NCBI GenBank assembly: GCA_937910265.1 | Contig: CALEPD010000271.1 | Coordinates: 1 to 11,190 of the forward strand | Length of the DNA stretch: 11,190 nucleotides | Direction: 5' to 3' | Origin: an uncultured Bacteroidales bacterium | GTDB lineage: Bacteria; Bacteroidota; Bacteroidia; Bacteroidales; P3 | In this document: piece after piece, positions 1 through 8,400 of the stretch | Position numbering within the stretch: position 1 is the first letter of the stretch | How the letters are laid out: the number at the start of each line of letters is the position of its first letter | Notes under the pieces: generated by a model | Told to the model about the DNA's origin: nothing | The model's database searches: none | Seen by the model: only the letters and a program-made list of their open reading frames with translations | Position numbers and translations under genes: made by a program

Positions 1-2001
1 TCCATTGGGTTTGCATTGTTAGTGCCACCACTATCCTGGGGACAGGATACAGTGAGGCGTTCGTCGTTGAAATCGGTGACCATTTCAGCCACTCCGACTG
101 TATCGGACAACAGGTCACAGACTCCCACACAGGTCTACACTCATGAAAAGCTCGAAAAGCAAGGTGTGCTCCAATTGAGTGATGCCGTACGCCGCATGGC
201 AGGCATTACCCTGAAGGATTACGGCGGGGTTGGTGGCGTAAAAACCGTTTCGGCACGCGGACTCGGAAGCCAGTTTTCGACGCTCACCATCGATGGCGTT
301 GCCGTAAGTGACGCCCAAAACGGACAAGTGGACTTGGGGCGTTACATGGTAGGAAACAGTGCATACATAAGTCTTTCAATCGGACAGCATGACAACACGT
401 TACAATCGGCACGAAGTTACGCATCGGGAAGTGTGATCAACATGGAAACATTGAAACCGGCCTTTGCCTGGGACAAAAATCACAATATCTCGATTGGATT
501 TGAATGCGGAAGTTTCGGACACCTTGCCCCCACCCTACGCTACGAACAGAAATTATCAGACAAACTCCAGCTAAGCTTTTCGGGACAATACCTGCATAGC
601 GACGGCGACTACCCATTCACCCTTTACTACACCAACAACCGCACAGACAGCTCCTCGCGTGAATACCGCAAAAACTCACAGGTGGACATGGGGGCCGCCG
701 ACCTCAACATTTTCTACCAGATAAACCACTCCCATTCGCTTCATACAAAAATACACTACACCAAGGGGTTCCACGCCCTTCCCGGACCCGTAACCTATTA
801 CAACAGCCATGCATCGGAACGCAGCAAGGAGTCGGTGGGATTTGCACAAACGCGCTACAAATACCTTGGCGAGAATGTCCGCATACAGACACTCGGCAAG
901 ATTCAACGAGGGACAGACATTTACGAGGACACCGCAGCCGACAATATCAGCGGATTTATACACAACAAATACACACAACAAGAGGCCTACATGTCGGCGG
1001 CAGTTGCCTACACACCCGTTCAGGGACTAACCCTGAGCTACAGTGGCGACGCCGCATTAAACCTATTGGAGAGCAACCTGAAACAAAACAGCCACGTCAG
1101 ACGGCGCACACTCCTCAATGTCATTGCCCTGAAATACCAATATCGATGGATTACCCTCAACGGAAGCCTGTTACACACCCACATCACCGACCAATGCAAC
1201 AGCCAGACAGTAACAACAGCCCCTTCGGGACGCGAATACGACCAATTGTCGCCTTATGCCGGATTCACGATAAAACCTTGGTTTAAAGAATCATTCCGTT
1301 TGCGCTATTTCTTCAAGGAGAATTACCGCGTACCCAACTTCAACGAGTTGTATTACTTCACTATACCCCGTGAGCTAAACCCGGAAAAAGCCCACCAGCA
1401 CAACATTGGGGCCACATGGAGCAAACATTATACAACCCATTCAGACAAGAGCGGAGACTTTACCATTGCCATAGACTTCTTCCGCAACAACGTGTACAAC
1501 AAAATCATCGCCATACCCACACAGAACATGTTCCTGTGGTCGATGATGAACCTTGGCGAGGTGTCTATACAAGGACTCGACGTTAAATCGGACCATATTC
1601 ACCATTTTGTATCCGGCAGCATCAGCACATCGCTGACATACAGCTACCAGCATGCCGTTGACATAACAGACCCTGAAAGCAAGACATACAATCACCAAAT
1701 ACCCTATACTCCGAAGCATTCAGGCAACATTGCCCTATACTACGAAAACAGGTTTGTGAATATTGGATACAATGCCATGTGGGTGGGCAAACGCTATTAC
1801 CGCCAACAAAACAGCGCCGACTGCGAACTTCCATCCTATCATGACCACAGCATCAGCATAGACCGCGGCTTTTCCTTACCCATCGGAGAGTTGAAGCTGC
1901 AGGCTCAAGTACTCAACCTTTTTGATGTACAATACGAGGTTGTTCACTGCTACCCAATGATGGGCCGTCATTTCAAAATAAAGATAGTGTACACTTTTTA
2001 A
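1..2001 (+). CDS. btuB: TonB-dependent outer-membrane receptor, BtuB-like (5' end cut by the window)
   Basis: This is a 22-strand-barrel type receptor that imports a ligand across the outer membrane using TonB energy. The frame is open to base 1 and the first residues (SIGFALLVPPLSWGQ) look like the end of a signal peptide, so the true start lies left of the window; the TTG at 16 falls inside that peptide and is not the start. A TonB-box-like SVTISAT is at 73-93. The plug domain follows to about 450 with AVRRMAGI, the ARGLGSQF segment and the TIDGV loop. The barrel runs to the C-terminus, which has NLFDVQYE, PMMGRHF and a terminal aromatic residue (YTF), all typical of the family. About 666 residues are visible, close to the size of Bacteroides BtuB. 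The BtuG-like lipoprotein 34 bases downstream makes vitamin B12 the best substrate guess. The substrate is inference; the family is secure. A cobalamin riboswitch, if present, would lie outside the window. Confidence 0.88.
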   Translation, partial: SIGFALLVPPLSWGQDTVRRSSLKSVTISATPTVSDNRSQTPTQVYTHEKLEKQGVLQLSDAVRRMAGITLKDYGGVGGVKTVSARGLGSQFSTLTIDGVAVSDAQNGQVDLGRYMVGNSAYISLSIGQHDNTLQSARSYASGSVINMETLKPAFAWDKNHNISIGFECGSFGHLAPTLRYEQKLSDKLQLSFSGQYLHSDGDYPFTLYYTNNRTDSSSREYRKNSQVDMGAADLNIFYQINHSHSLHTKIHYTKGFHALPGPVTYYNSHASERSKESVGFAQTRYKYLGENVRIQTLGKIQRGTDIYEDTAADNISGFIHNKYTQQEAYMSAAVAYTPVQGLTLSYSGDAALNLLESNLKQNSHVRRRTLLNVIALKYQYRWITLNGSLLHTHITDQCNSQTVTTAPSGREYDQLSPYAGFTIKPWFKESFRLRYFFKENYRVPNFNELYYFTIPRELNPEKAHQHNIGATWSKHYTTHSDKSGDFTIAIDFFRNNVYNKIIAIPTQNMFLWSMMNLGEVSIQGLDVKSDHIHHFVSGSISTSLTYSYQHAVDITDPESKTYNHQIPYTPKHSGNIALYYENRFVNIGYNAMWVGKRYYRQQNSADCELPSYHDHSISIDRGFSLPIGELKLQAQVLNLFDVQYEVVHCYPMMGRHFKIKIVYTF

Positions 2002-2035
2002 TAAAAATCATGTAAACCCATAAAAACAATTCATC

Positions 2036-3121
2036 ATGAAAAAACGTCATTTCACATTCTTGCTACCCGCTCTCGTCTCCACATGCATATTAACGACTTC
2101 GTGTGAACCCACACCTGGGGGAGGACCAACACCACCTGTCACAGAACACGAAGTATCGGCATCAACACCACGCTATCTGGCTGCCGCTGGTGGCAAGATA
2201 TATGCAACCTGTTATAATCCATGCGGCATTCTGCGCATCGACACCCTTACCCATAATCGCGAAGCATTCTGCCGCCTGGGCGTATACCATCCCGAAGGGA
2301 TTTGCGCCAACGGAGCATACCTATATGTTGCAAGCAGCAATATCGCCGACGAGAACAACAACTATTTATACGACAACACCATATACAAAGTCAACATGCT
2401 AACATTCGAGATCTGCGACTCAATCACGGTCGGCAAAAACCCCAATCAAGTGATTGCCGCCGGCGACAACCACATAGCAGTGAATTGCGCGGGCGACTAC
2501 GCCAGTGATTTCGGTGGAACCTACCTTATCGACATCAACACCAACCAAGCCCAACAGTTAGACGTAACCTTCTACAAAATGGACTTTTACGACGGCAACC
2601 TGTATGGCTACACCAACCCCTACGGCGAGCTGAAATTTTACAAATACAACATTACAACTCAACAAAAAGAGGAAATACTCGGTGATTGGAGCAACACCTC
2701 ATCGCCTTACGGCATTGACATCGACCCTACAAACGGTGACATATACATCACCACCAACGGAAACTACACCGCCAACGGCGATGTACTGTCCTACCGCAAC
2801 GACGGCACGGCCAAACATGCCGCAGCCGAAGCCATGCTGCTCCCCTCGAAAGTGCTGTTTGCCAACGGAAGCCATGCTTTTGTACTAAACGAAGGCAGCT
2901 GGGGAGGCAACAATGCCGATATCAGCCTCTACAACACCTCTTCCGGAACCATTACAAACAGCCACTTCAGCAACAGCAACGGACGCGGATTGGGTGACGT
3001 GGCACAAGACGCCATTATCTATGGCAGCAAGATGTACATCGCTGTAAGTTTCTCAAACAGCATCGAAGCCATGAAACTAAGCGATGGAAGTTCCTCCCGC
3101 ATATCTTGTTTTGGAGAATAA
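2036..3121 (+). CDS. btuG: BtuG-like surface lipoprotein, beta-propeller (DUF5074/YncE type), probably circularly permuted
   Basis: This 361-residue protein is predicted to be exported and lipid-anchored. Its N-terminus has basic residues, a hydrophobic stretch and the lipobox LTTSC with Cys23, followed by a Gly/Pro-rich linker. The rest is built of repeated beta blades of the YVTN/YncE type, for example PRYLAAAGGKIYATCY (45-60), YLYVASSNI (95-103), VGKNPNQVIAAGDN (132-145), GIDIDPTNGDIYITT (226-240) and GSKMYIAVSFSNSIEAM (330-346). In Bacteroides, BtuG binds vitamin B12 with extreme affinity and caps BtuB; the gene order here (receptor, then propeller, 34 bases apart, no terminator between) fits that pair. 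Oddly, the VLNEGSWGGNN (283-293) to LGDVAQD (319-325) segment, which I know as the N-terminal blade in this family, is last here, and the protein begins with what is usually the second blade. Propeller lipoprotein: confident. B12 binding: inferred from family and context. Confidence 0.8.
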   Translation: MKKRHFTFLLPALVSTCILTTSCEPTPGGGPTPPVTEHEVSASTPRYLAAAGGKIYATCYNPCGILRIDTLTHNREAFCRLGVYHPEGICANGAYLYVASSNIADENNNYLYDNTIYKVNMLTFEICDSITVGKNPNQVIAAGDNHIAVNCAGDYASDFGGTYLIDINTNQAQQLDVTFYKMDFYDGNLYGYTNPYGELKFYKYNITTQQKEEILGDWSNTSSPYGIDIDPTNGDIYITTNGNYTANGDVLSYRNDGTAKHAAAEAMLLPSKVLFANGSHAFVLNEGSWGGNNADISLYNTSSGTITNSHFSNSNGRGLGDVAQDAIIYGSKMYIAVSFSNSIEAMKLSDGSSSRISCFGE

Positions 3122-3202
3122 TCGGTTTTCTTTACCCTGTCGAGCTCGACGAGAGCTTCTATTCGCAAGCCATCGGCCCATGAACAGAGCCGGGCTTAAC
3201 AC

Positions 3203-3233
3203 AAGAGTGCCCTCAGAATACTGGGGCACTCTT
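3203..3233. terminator. Hairpin terminator between converging operons
   Basis: A perfect 10-bp stem pairs AAGAGTGCCC (3203-3212) with GGGCACTCTT (3224-3233). The loop can add three more pairs (CAG 3214-3216 with CTG 3221-3223) past a single bulged T, leaving an AATA tip. It lies 81 bases after the btuG-like stop and 26 bases beyond the end of the PHP gene on the other strand, so it can serve both. The T runs are short on both sides, so part of its action may be as a 3' stability hairpin. Confidence 0.7.
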
Positions 3234-3259
3234 TACTATACATGTTACAGTGAAGCAAC

Positions 3260-4051
3260 TCAACGTACGATCTTATTCGGCAACGGATCCTCACGGTATG
3301 CCATCGTATCGACTCGCCTACCCTCTTCGCCACGGAGAGCCATGGCAAACTCCTCGAAGGTGCGGTGAGCCATATAGATCACATTGTACACATCTCCCAC
3401 ATTTTCGATGAAATGGGCATCGCTATCGGTAATAAACGTAAACCGATTCAGATATGCGAACTTCTTCACCATTTCGTCACGCGAGATGTGCCGGTTGATT
3501 TCCATAGCGTCGGCCTTGACATCAGGTGGAACAAAACCCAACTGGCTGGTGAGCGATGTTGAGCCTTTATTGATATGGGCTGGCACAAACAGTCCTCCAA
3601 TGCGATGGACCTCCTCATAGATACCGTCAAGGTCGACATCGATGGCATTGAGCAGATGATATTGCTCCTCACCTACAATGCCGTCATCCTCGTCCACTAT
3701 AAGCTGATAGCCGAATCGGTCTTCATCATTGGGTATTGGTGGCAGATGCGCGTCGAGGAACAACTGGAATTCATCAAGTTGCGCATCGTTGGCAAAAAAA
3801 GCCAAACAATGAGCCTCCTCCTGAGTGGTAATTTCGACTCCGCCCAACACAAACAAACCGTTTGCCCGACCGATACGCTGTACCGTCTTCACCTGACGAG
3901 TGGTGTTGTGGTCGGTAACAGCAATCATATCCAACCCTCTCGAAAGAGCTCGTTGCACGATAGCGGCAGGCGACATCTCGAGGTCGCCACACGGCGAAAG
4001 CACCGTATGAATATGCAAATCGGCCTTATATGGATGGAGCGGTTGCGACAC
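3260..4051 (-). CDS. PHP-domain metal-dependent phosphoesterase
   Basis: This cytosolic protein of 263 residues is a stand-alone PHP domain, a TIM-barrel-like hydrolase fold with a multinuclear metal site that cleaves phosphoester bonds. The metal ligands are visible in order: DLHIHT (11-16, His13 and His15), TDHN (46-49, Asp47 and His48), GGVEITT (Glu73), His81, PAHIN (His159) and DSDAH (209-213). The set is complete, so an active enzyme is expected; the substrate cannot be read from the sequence. It is the second gene of an operon with the DRTGG gene: the upstream TAA (4052-4054) is followed with no gap by the GTG start (4049-4051). That GTG is the only reasonable start, since the frame is closed just upstream and the first internal ATG lies after the DLHIHT motif. 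In other anaerobes PHP and DRTGG genes occur near [FeFe]-hydrogenase genes; none is visible here. Confidence 0.88.
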   Translation of the reverse strand: MSQPLHPYKADLHIHTVLSPCGDLEMSPAAIVQRALSRGLDMIAVTDHNTTRQVKTVQRIGRANGLFVLGGVEITTQEEAHCLAFFANDAQLDEFQLFLDAHLPPIPNDEDRFGYQLIVDEDDGIVGEEQYHLLNAIDVDLDGIYEEVHRIGGLFVPAHINKGSTSLTSQLGFVPPDVKADAMEINRHISRDEMVKKFAYLNRFTFITDSDAHFIENVGDVYNVIYMAHRTFEEFAMALRGEEGRRVDTMAYREDPLPNKIVR

Positions 4052-4384
4052 TTATTTCAGCAATTCGTATATTTTACCTACAATTTCGAAAGTCTGCATC
4101 GTAGTACCCAGGAAAGGTATACCTTCTTCATTGCTTTGCTCGACAGTATCTTCTGATGGTTGGTGGTCCTTAACCAAAACCACACAAGCCAATTCCTTGA
4201 GTGAAGCAATAGCCATAACATTTTTATGGGTTTGCAAGGTGACCCATACATTCCCCATTTCGGCGTTGCCCATCACATCGCTGAGCAAATCACTAACATA
4301 GCAACCATCAATATCACGGTCGAGTCCGTTTTCTCCGGAAAGTACTGTAAGATTCAGTTTTTCGACAAGTTCTCTAACTTTCAT
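4052..4384 (-). CDS. DRTGG-domain protein
   Basis: This short soluble protein of 110 residues consists of essentially one DRTGG domain, a small alpha/beta fold also found in the phosphotransacetylase Pta and next to CBS domains, where it is thought to be regulatory. Support comes from the N-terminal KVRELVEKLNLTVLSG, the conserved GCYVSDLLSDVMGNA (27-41), the strand NVWVTLQTH (45-53), and the ACVVLVKDHQP (66-76) and GIPFLGT (88-94) segments. There is no signal peptide or membrane segment. The ATG at 4382-4384 is well placed about 100 bases downstream of a canonical promoter. The gene abuts the PHP gene with no spacer, so the two proteins are probably made together and may act together. The exact biochemical role is not known to me; family assignment rests on remembered consensus. 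Confidence 0.78.
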   Translation of the reverse strand: MKVRELVEKLNLTVLSGENGLDRDIDGCYVSDLLSDVMGNAEMGNVWVTLQTHKNVMAIASLKELACVVLVKDHQPSEDTVEQSNEEGIPFLGTTMQTFEIVGKIYELLK

Positions 4385-4489
4385 TGTATTGTTTTATTAT
4401 AAAGTAATTTCAACCATATTTCATTTCAACCCCACGCAGGAATAACGACACCTACCGGAACCCAAGAGCAGAGGAGAAAATAGCAACTG

Positions 4490-4520
4490 CAAAGATACGT
4501 TTTTTTTACGAATTCATCAA
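4490..4520 (-). promoter_or_regulatory. Bacteroidota-type promoter for the DRTGG-PHP operon
   Basis: Read on the minus strand, TTG (4520-4518) is followed by exactly 20 bases and then TATCTTTG (4497-4490). This matches the primary Bacteroidota promoter (TTTG or TTG at -33, TAnnTTTG at -7, spacer 19-21) in every fixed position. The spacer carries a run of eight A. Transcription would begin about five to seven bases further on, giving a leader of about 100 bases before the DRTGG ATG. Confidence 0.75.
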
Positions 4521-4538
4521 CACATGTATTTTTTTTAG

Positions 4539-4546
4539 TATTTTTG
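4539..4546 (+). promoter_or_regulatory. Candidate -7 element for the 138-residue protein gene
   Basis: TATTTTTG matches the Bacteroidota -7 box TAnnTTTG and lies 29 bases before the ATG at 4576. No TTG or TTTG is found at the proper distance upstream, so only half of the promoter is supported. Its predicted upstream region overlaps the -33 side of the divergent DRTGG promoter. Confidence 0.4.
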
Positions 4547-4575
4547 CATTACAAAAACAATTAAAGACCCTACTT

Positions 4576-4992
4576 ATGAGATTTAAACTCACCTACTCAG
4601 AAATAGAATCAGCGATAGCCACGCACACCGGCAAAAAACTCACCCTGTGTTATAGCGCATACCATTCGGTACGCCTGGGTTATGACATCAATATGCTATT
4701 CAAAAACACCAACATTGGCATCGATCTCACCATCGAACAAATACAAGGCAGCGACATTGTGTTGTCGTTCAACGGAGGAGCCGGAATAGATTACATGCTT
4801 AAAATGGCGCTCAACCAAGCCAAAGACAAGCCGGGTGCCGACATGCTGGAACTTATCGGGGACAATATGATACGTATCAGTTTAAGCAAAAACCCGCAGG
4901 CGGCACAGTTGTTCGAGCATATTACACTCAACGACATTTACTTCGACGAGCAAGACATAACCATCGACTTCACTCCCAAGGCGATGGAATAA
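4576..4992 (+). CDS. Uncharacterised small cytosolic protein, 138 residues
   Basis: I do not recognise this family. The predicted protein has no signal peptide, membrane segment or known catalytic motif, and reads as a compact alpha/beta or beta-rich domain. Alternating hydrophobic strands are seen at KLTLCYSAY (21-29), IGIDLTIEQIQG (47-58), DIVLSFNGGAGIDYML (60-75), MIRISLSK (98-105) and DITIDFTP (127-134), with a helix around YMLKMALNQAKDK (73-85). The acidic, hydrophobic C-terminus argues against nucleic-acid binding by charge. It is likely real: ATG start, strong codon structure, a -7 promoter element 29 bases upstream, and both neighbours on the opposite strand. It stands alone as one gene, with only 15 bases between its stop and the end of the converging NUDIX gene. 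Confidence 0.75.
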   Translation: MRFKLTYSEIESAIATHTGKKLTLCYSAYHSVRLGYDINMLFKNTNIGIDLTIEQIQGSDIVLSFNGGAGIDYMLKMALNQAKDKPGADMLELIGDNMIRISLSKNPQAAQLFEHITLNDIYFDEQDITIDFTPKAME

Positions 4993-5007
4993 ACCAACCA
5001 CTCAGCC

Positions 5008-5397
5008 TCAGGCCAAACGGCTCTTTAATTTTTCAATAACCTCAATATCAGCAGGCAGCCATTTCAAGCTGTCCAATTGTGTTTTGTCCACCCAACATGC
5101 AGACAAGTGCTCGGTAAGTTGCGGAAAATCATCCAACAAGCGACAACAATAACAATGCATGATTAAATGAAAGTTAGGGTAGTCGTACTCGACAGTACAT
5201 AGCACATCCCCCACCTCGACACGTATACGAAGTTCCTCCTCCAGCTCCCTACACAAGGCGTCGGCATGCGATTCACCGGACTCAATTTTTCCTCCGGGGA
5301 ACTCCCACCACCCCTTGTAATCGCCATAACCACGTTGGGCGGCAAAAACCATTCCGTCACGGACAATAACCGCAGCAACAACTTCGACATTACTCAT
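5008..5397 (-). CDS. NUDIX hydrolase, MutT / (deoxy)nucleoside triphosphate pyrophosphohydrolase type
   Basis: NUDIX enzymes of this type hydrolyse nucleoside triphosphates, including oxidised ones such as 8-oxo-dGTP, to monophosphate and pyrophosphate, keeping damaged bases out of DNA. The product is 129 residues, the usual MutT size. It opens with VEVVAAVIV, then AAQRGYGDYKGWWEFPGGK, and the NUDIX box spans 36-58: Gly36, Glu42, Arg50-Glu51-Leu52 and the metal-binding Glu54-Glu55. The penultimate box position, usually Gly, is Arg57. A PADIEVI segment closes the protein as in MutT relatives. I chose the ATG at 5395-5397 because the fold starts right after it; an in-frame TTG at 5419-5421 would add eight residues and overlap the upstream stop. 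The gene begins 20 bases after the giant helicase gene ends and is probably cotranscribed with it. Substrate is inferred. Confidence 0.88.
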   Translation of the reverse strand: MSNVEVVAAVIVRDGMVFAAQRGYGDYKGWWEFPGGKIESGESHADALCRELEEELRIRVEVGDVLCTVEYDYPNFHLIMHCYCCRLLDDFPQLTEHLSACWVDKTQLDSLKWLPADIEVIEKLKSRLA

Positions 5398-5417
5398 TGA
5401 CAATAAATTACAAAGAC

Positions 5418-8400
5418 TCAATTCTTATCCAAATACAAATTTGCCAAACAAACTGCATATTCATAATTTTCTTCAATCGATTTCCATGCGACCACATAAC
5501 TCACCTCAGCCTTATTTACAGCATAGCCCCGGGATTTGAAATCGCCCAATTGCGACCTCATACTTTTCGAAAGATATGCCACGTATTCACCGTCAACAGA
5601 CACCAGGTATCCGTTGTCATACACAAGCTTATCACCGCTTTTCATTTTCAAAATCCGGCTTTTCTTGTCTTTGACATAACCCAAATACACATCTTTCAAT
5701 GTCAACGATATGGCAACCGAACGCCTTTCCTGCAACTCATTTTTGTGAACACACAAAGAGCCATAGCCATCGAATAAGTTTGATGTTGTATGAATCAACA
5801 GGTTATGTTTAGCACGAGTCAGGCCAACGTACAGTAGCCTCATCATATCATCATCAACAATACGGTTATTATTATTCAACAGCAAATACACCGTATCAAA
5901 CTCTCTTCCTTTAGACTTATGTATCGTCGAAACAACAACCACATTGTCTTCGGCCGACACGAAATCAGAGATCTCCGACTCAGATATAAACTCACTCAAA
6001 TCACTCCTATAAAACATCTTATGAGTAGACTCAAAGGTATCAAAAAAACGTTTCATTATATCCAGGCAAGTACTGCCAGAATAATAATCCATAGTTTTCT
6101 TTTTAGCGGCATTCCATTGTTCGCGAGAAACAACCCTCAAATCCGAATTGCCAATTTGATTTAAGAAATAGCGGATTTCCGCTAAATTGGCGAACCTAAA
6201 CCCATCCATGGACTGAATGAGTTTTGCCTTCACACCTTTCTGCTCCAAACAATAAGCCACTTGCATAGACTCCTCGTTGGTAAGAGTCAACACACAAGCA
6301 GACTTCGCCCCATGCTTCAAATCAAAATCCACGATCGCGTTATCATAACGGTGAATCTCAACAGTTCCGTTATTCATGGATGTTGACACAATTGCCTTTG
6401 ACTTCATTCTGTTCGGGATACGAGACACTAACGAATTGGCAAAATCAACAATGCAACAATCGCTACGATAATTATCGGTCATCTCATAAAACGACGCATT
6501 ATAATCCTTTACGAGCGATCCGAAATAAGAGGAGTCAGATCCCCTGAAACGATAAATATTCTGGTCGTCATCACCGACAGCAATAACCCTCATCTCCTCA
6601 TTTCTACTAATAAGTGCCTGAACCAAATCGAAATCCTGCTTTCCCATATCCTGTGCCTCATCGATCACCAAAACACTTTTTGAAACTTTCGATTCCTCAA
6701 CTTCGCCATTTAAGATCATCTCCACTGCCCTACCTACAACATTCGAAGCATCCTCCAGAGAGCCTTGCTTGCCAATTAAATCGAAGCAATACGAATGGAA
6801 CGTCTTGACATCGACAAAATGAGCCGCATTGCCTACCAGATCAATCAAACGCTTCTTAAACTCGGTTGCAGCCGAACGGGAAAAGGTAAGCATCAACAAT
6901 TGCTCATGCTTAACATCCTCCAACAAAAGCAACGAAGCCAATTTATGAACCAGCACTCGCGTCTTTCCACTTCCCGGGCCGGCAGCCACTACAATATATT
7001 TAGATTGACCGTCTTCGATTATCTCACGCTGTCCTCGTGACAAATTTCCAAACAATTTTGCATATTTCTCCGGACTGATATTTTGCGAAATCTGGGCTTT
7101 TCGTTCTCCTTTGAAATATTTATTGACAAACAACTTATAGTCCATCAAGAAATAGTCATTCACATATTGCAACGCCGCATTGTAATCACGGACCATGAGA
7201 TTCGCATATTCACCCACTATGTGGATCTGCTGAACACGCTGCTTGTAGAATTCATCCAACAATCGGTATTGCTCTCTTCCGTAACGGGCTCTTCGGTCAA
7301 CATTCCGATTGATTTGAAGAGAATTGTAGACAACCAGAAAACCTCCTTCGATTTTCATCAAATCATTTTTTGTCAAATACAGCAAGACCTCCTCTATATC
7401 ATCCAATTCTGCTTCTCTAACACCTTCAAACAACAACTCCTTCAAGGTTTCATTGTATTGCCTGAGCATTTCAATCATCGAGAAGCCCACAATCGGATTG
7501 GTTTCAGACGACCGCAGCGCAGTTCGTTTGGCCAATAATTTATCCACTACAAACCGACACATTCGAACACGCTGCTCAAAGCGATTCATCACATAGGACT
7601 TCTCGCTTTGCAAACGCACCACCACAGAACGCCCACCGCCAAACTCTTCACGATAAATATATTTTTTCAACGAAAGGAAATGTATCAACCTTTTCAATCT
7701 CTTTACCGAACTCACCGTAATGCCTTCTTTGTGAGCCTCCTCGTTCAATAATTTATAATTTAATTCCGAATCATCCTCTGATATTGAGTTCAACAAAAAG
7801 CGCTCTAAGACAACGACATTATTCAACAACTTGGACACATTACCTTTCTCCACCCACGCCTGCATGTCAAGAGAATCCGTCAACAGCCCATCCATTCTCA
7901 TTTTAGTAATACAACTGATCACCAAGTCCTTTGGCAATCCCAAAACATCAGCAATGTAATCAACCCTGCTTTCTGCCTCCATCCCCATATTGAGCGATGT
8001 ATTTTTACTTCCAATCAAGGAGGAAATGATGCGGATAGCAGTTTCTGCCGTTTTTTCGTCAAAAAGAGTTGACTCAGAAATCCGTTTTCTCGCTTCAATA
8101 ACGCTTCGAACCGACAGCCCTGTTGCGAACACATGCGGAACGTTGTTACCTCGACTAACAAATCCAACTTCTTCCAATGCCGCAATTGCAGCCTTGACAC
8201 GTGTTTCAATATCCTGAACGTCGTCGCCCCACCCTGCAAGGCGCGCTATTTCCAATGCCGAACAACTTGTATGTCTATTTGTTGCTGTCAAATCTTTAAC
8301 AACTCTCCATACCTGCTGAATCTCACTGAGACTCAACTTTGTTTGATTCAACATTATAAAATGCTTATCCAAATCATCATCTCCAAAGAGTACATAACAG

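Noticed and set aside
16..18. TTG as the start of the TonB-dependent receptor
   Set aside because: The frame is open to base 1 and the codons around 16 encode the hydrophobic part of a signal peptide whose charged N-terminus must lie further left.
3139..3150. Perfect 12-base palindrome GTCGAGCTCGAC just after the propeller gene
   Set aside because: It has no loop and no T tract, and the better terminator lies at 3203-3233. It may be a chance palindrome or a minor site; no partner copy was seen.
3575..4156. 193-codon plus-strand frame opposite the PHP and DRTGG genes
   Set aside because: It is fully antisense to two genes with clear conserved motifs and crosses their junction; its translation shows no domain.
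5398..5421. Upstream TTG start that would lengthen the NUDIX protein by eight residues
   Set aside because: The ATG at 5395-5397 gives the standard MutT length and start of fold; the TTG overlaps the helicase stop and adds a stretch with no conserved features.
7083..7538. 151-codon plus-strand frame opposite the helicase gene
   Set aside because: It is antisense to the region between the two helicase motors; the minus-strand frame is continuous through it and the plus-strand product is a hydrophobic shadow with no motif.
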